Below are positions 63,445 to 64,000 of a stretch of 64,000 nucleotides of DNA, in pieces; the stretch's first letter is position 1, and each line of letters starts with the position of its first letter. The stretch spans positions 496,001-560,000 of the forward strand of contig JBKBLN010000001.1 of the NCBI GenBank assembly GCA_046296415.1, in the 5' to 3' direction. The notes beneath the pieces are model-generated. The model was not told where the DNA came from. It saw only the letters and a list, made by a program, of their open reading frames with translations, and ran no database searches. Source of the stretch: CAYNRA01 sp046296415 (lineage in GTDB: Bacteria; Bacteroidota; Bacteroidia; Cytophagales; Spirosomataceae). Both the position numbers and the translations under genes were made by a program.

Positions 63445-63876
63445 ATGAAAATTAGACCCGCACTTTTAGTTATTGAGGACAATAAGCTTTTAGTCATGCG
63501 ATACTCTTATTCAGGAGGAATTCGATGGAATTTACCCGGAGGAAATTTAGAATTCGGGGAGTCGGTCGTTCCCGCTTTAAAGAGAGAATGGAAAGAGGAA
63601 TTAAACGTCGAGGTCGAGGTTGGTCACTTGTTGGTCGTGGGCGAGACCGATCGCTCGGGACAACGAACTCTGCATATGGTATTTGAAGGTCGAATCGTTC
63701 ATGGGATTCCGTCCCTCCAGCCTGAAGAAACCACAGCCGAGGCAGTGGATTGGATTCCGGTGGAGGAAATTGAAAACGCAGCTCTATATCCAGCCATTCA
63801 AGGGTGGTTAAAATCGTATTGGACAGGCAATAACCCTCCTCATTATGCAGGATTATTGCCCCAGATTTGGTTGTAA
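63445..63876 (+). CDS. Nudix hydrolase
   Basis: The 143-residue protein has a complete, probably active Nudix box: GGNLEFGESVVPALKREWKEELNV carries the G, the first E and the REWKEE metal ligands (shown by these key parts). Enzymes of this type remove pyrophosphate from nucleotide diphosphate derivatives; the substrate is unknown. It ends directly at the stop of the convergent gene to its right. Confidence 0.9.
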   Translation: MKIRPALLVIEDNKLLVMRYSYSGGIRWNLPGGNLEFGESVVPALKREWKEELNVEVEVGHLLVVGETDRSGQRTLHMVFEGRIVHGIPSLQPEETTAEAVDWIPVEEIENAALYPAIQGWLKSYWTGNNPPHYAGLLPQIWL

Positions 63877-64000
63877 TTAGCGTTTTTTACGTGGTTGAGC
63901 GGTTGCTTTTTTTGCCTTGGGTTTGGCAGCCGGGCGCTTCTTTTTCTCATGGAAGGCTCCTAAGAAAGTAGGGTCTTCTTTTTTACGTTGGTTATCTATC
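63877..64000 (-). CDS. 3' end of a gene with a basic Lys/Ala/Pro-rich tail
   Basis: The last 40 codons of a minus-strand gene are visible, entering from the right edge. They read IDNQRKKEDPTFLGAF and then a tail of Lys, Arg, Ala and Pro. Such tails are common on RNA helicases, RNases and pseudouridine synthases, but the family cannot be told. Its TAA is immediately next to the TAA of the convergent Nudix gene. Confidence 0.6.
   Translation of the reverse strand, partial: IDNQRKKEDPTFLGAFHEKKKRPAAKPKAKKATAQPRKKR

Overview
The window is from a Bacteroidota chromosome, probably of the order Cytophagales. The signs are promoters with the Bacteroidota -7 box TAnnTTTG, GLPGLI-family proteins, outer-membrane beta-barrel proteins with carboxypeptidase-like regulatory domains, many signal peptides, and a Nudix-type regulator beside L-arabinose genes. 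I cannot name the species.

Layout. 1-1717 is a minus-strand pair: a GT-B glycosyltransferase (cut by the left edge) and an LpxH-like phosphoesterase. 1905-2594 encodes a Nudix/winged-helix regulator that is probably AraR. About 2796-9709 is an accessory island, all genes on the minus strand: an antitoxin with a dead HigB-like toxin, an Abi_C protein, a two-gene unknown pair, and a 1279-residue STAND-type NTPase with a nuclease-like N-terminus. The units are separated by 120-155 bp attC-like palindromes. The first bases of each unit repeat the outer arm of the palindrome at its own 3' end, which is the signature of integron gene cassettes. No integrase is in the window. 10333-20579 is an L-arabinose operon: two GH51 arabinofuranosidases, araB, araA, araD, a sodium/sugar symporter and a lipoprotein aldose epimerase. 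A palindrome over its -7 box recurs at the GH95 gene at 38.7 kb, so the two are probably one regulon. The island appears to have been inserted between araR and its operon.

21-28 kb holds a CPBP protease, a FAN1-like nuclease, a DUF2975/Xre pair facing a perfect 18-bp inverted repeat, a YCII protein and an outer-membrane barrel. 28.2-33.4 kb is nuoLMN. 33.5-46.1 kb is mostly housekeeping: lhgO, a sugar epimerase, GH95, an ABC permease, a DUF2520 protein overlapping waaA, pirin and a secreted TIM-barrel protein. 46.3-59.8 kb is a secretion-rich block: a TlpA-like protein, an Xre regulator with clustered CTGATA operators, a small secreted Cys peptide, two GLPGLI paralogues, a TonB-receptor-like barrel, a second TlpA-like protein and two paralogous secreted Cys-containing proteins. 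The right end has an Fe-S membrane oxidoreductase, tRNA-Phe, a PLP decarboxylase, a Nudix hydrolase and the 3' end of a basic-tailed gene.

A 168-bp MITE-like element with inverted ends GTCGTTTAGTT occurs five times, with a sixth decayed copy beside araR. REP-like hairpins fill several of the same gaps.
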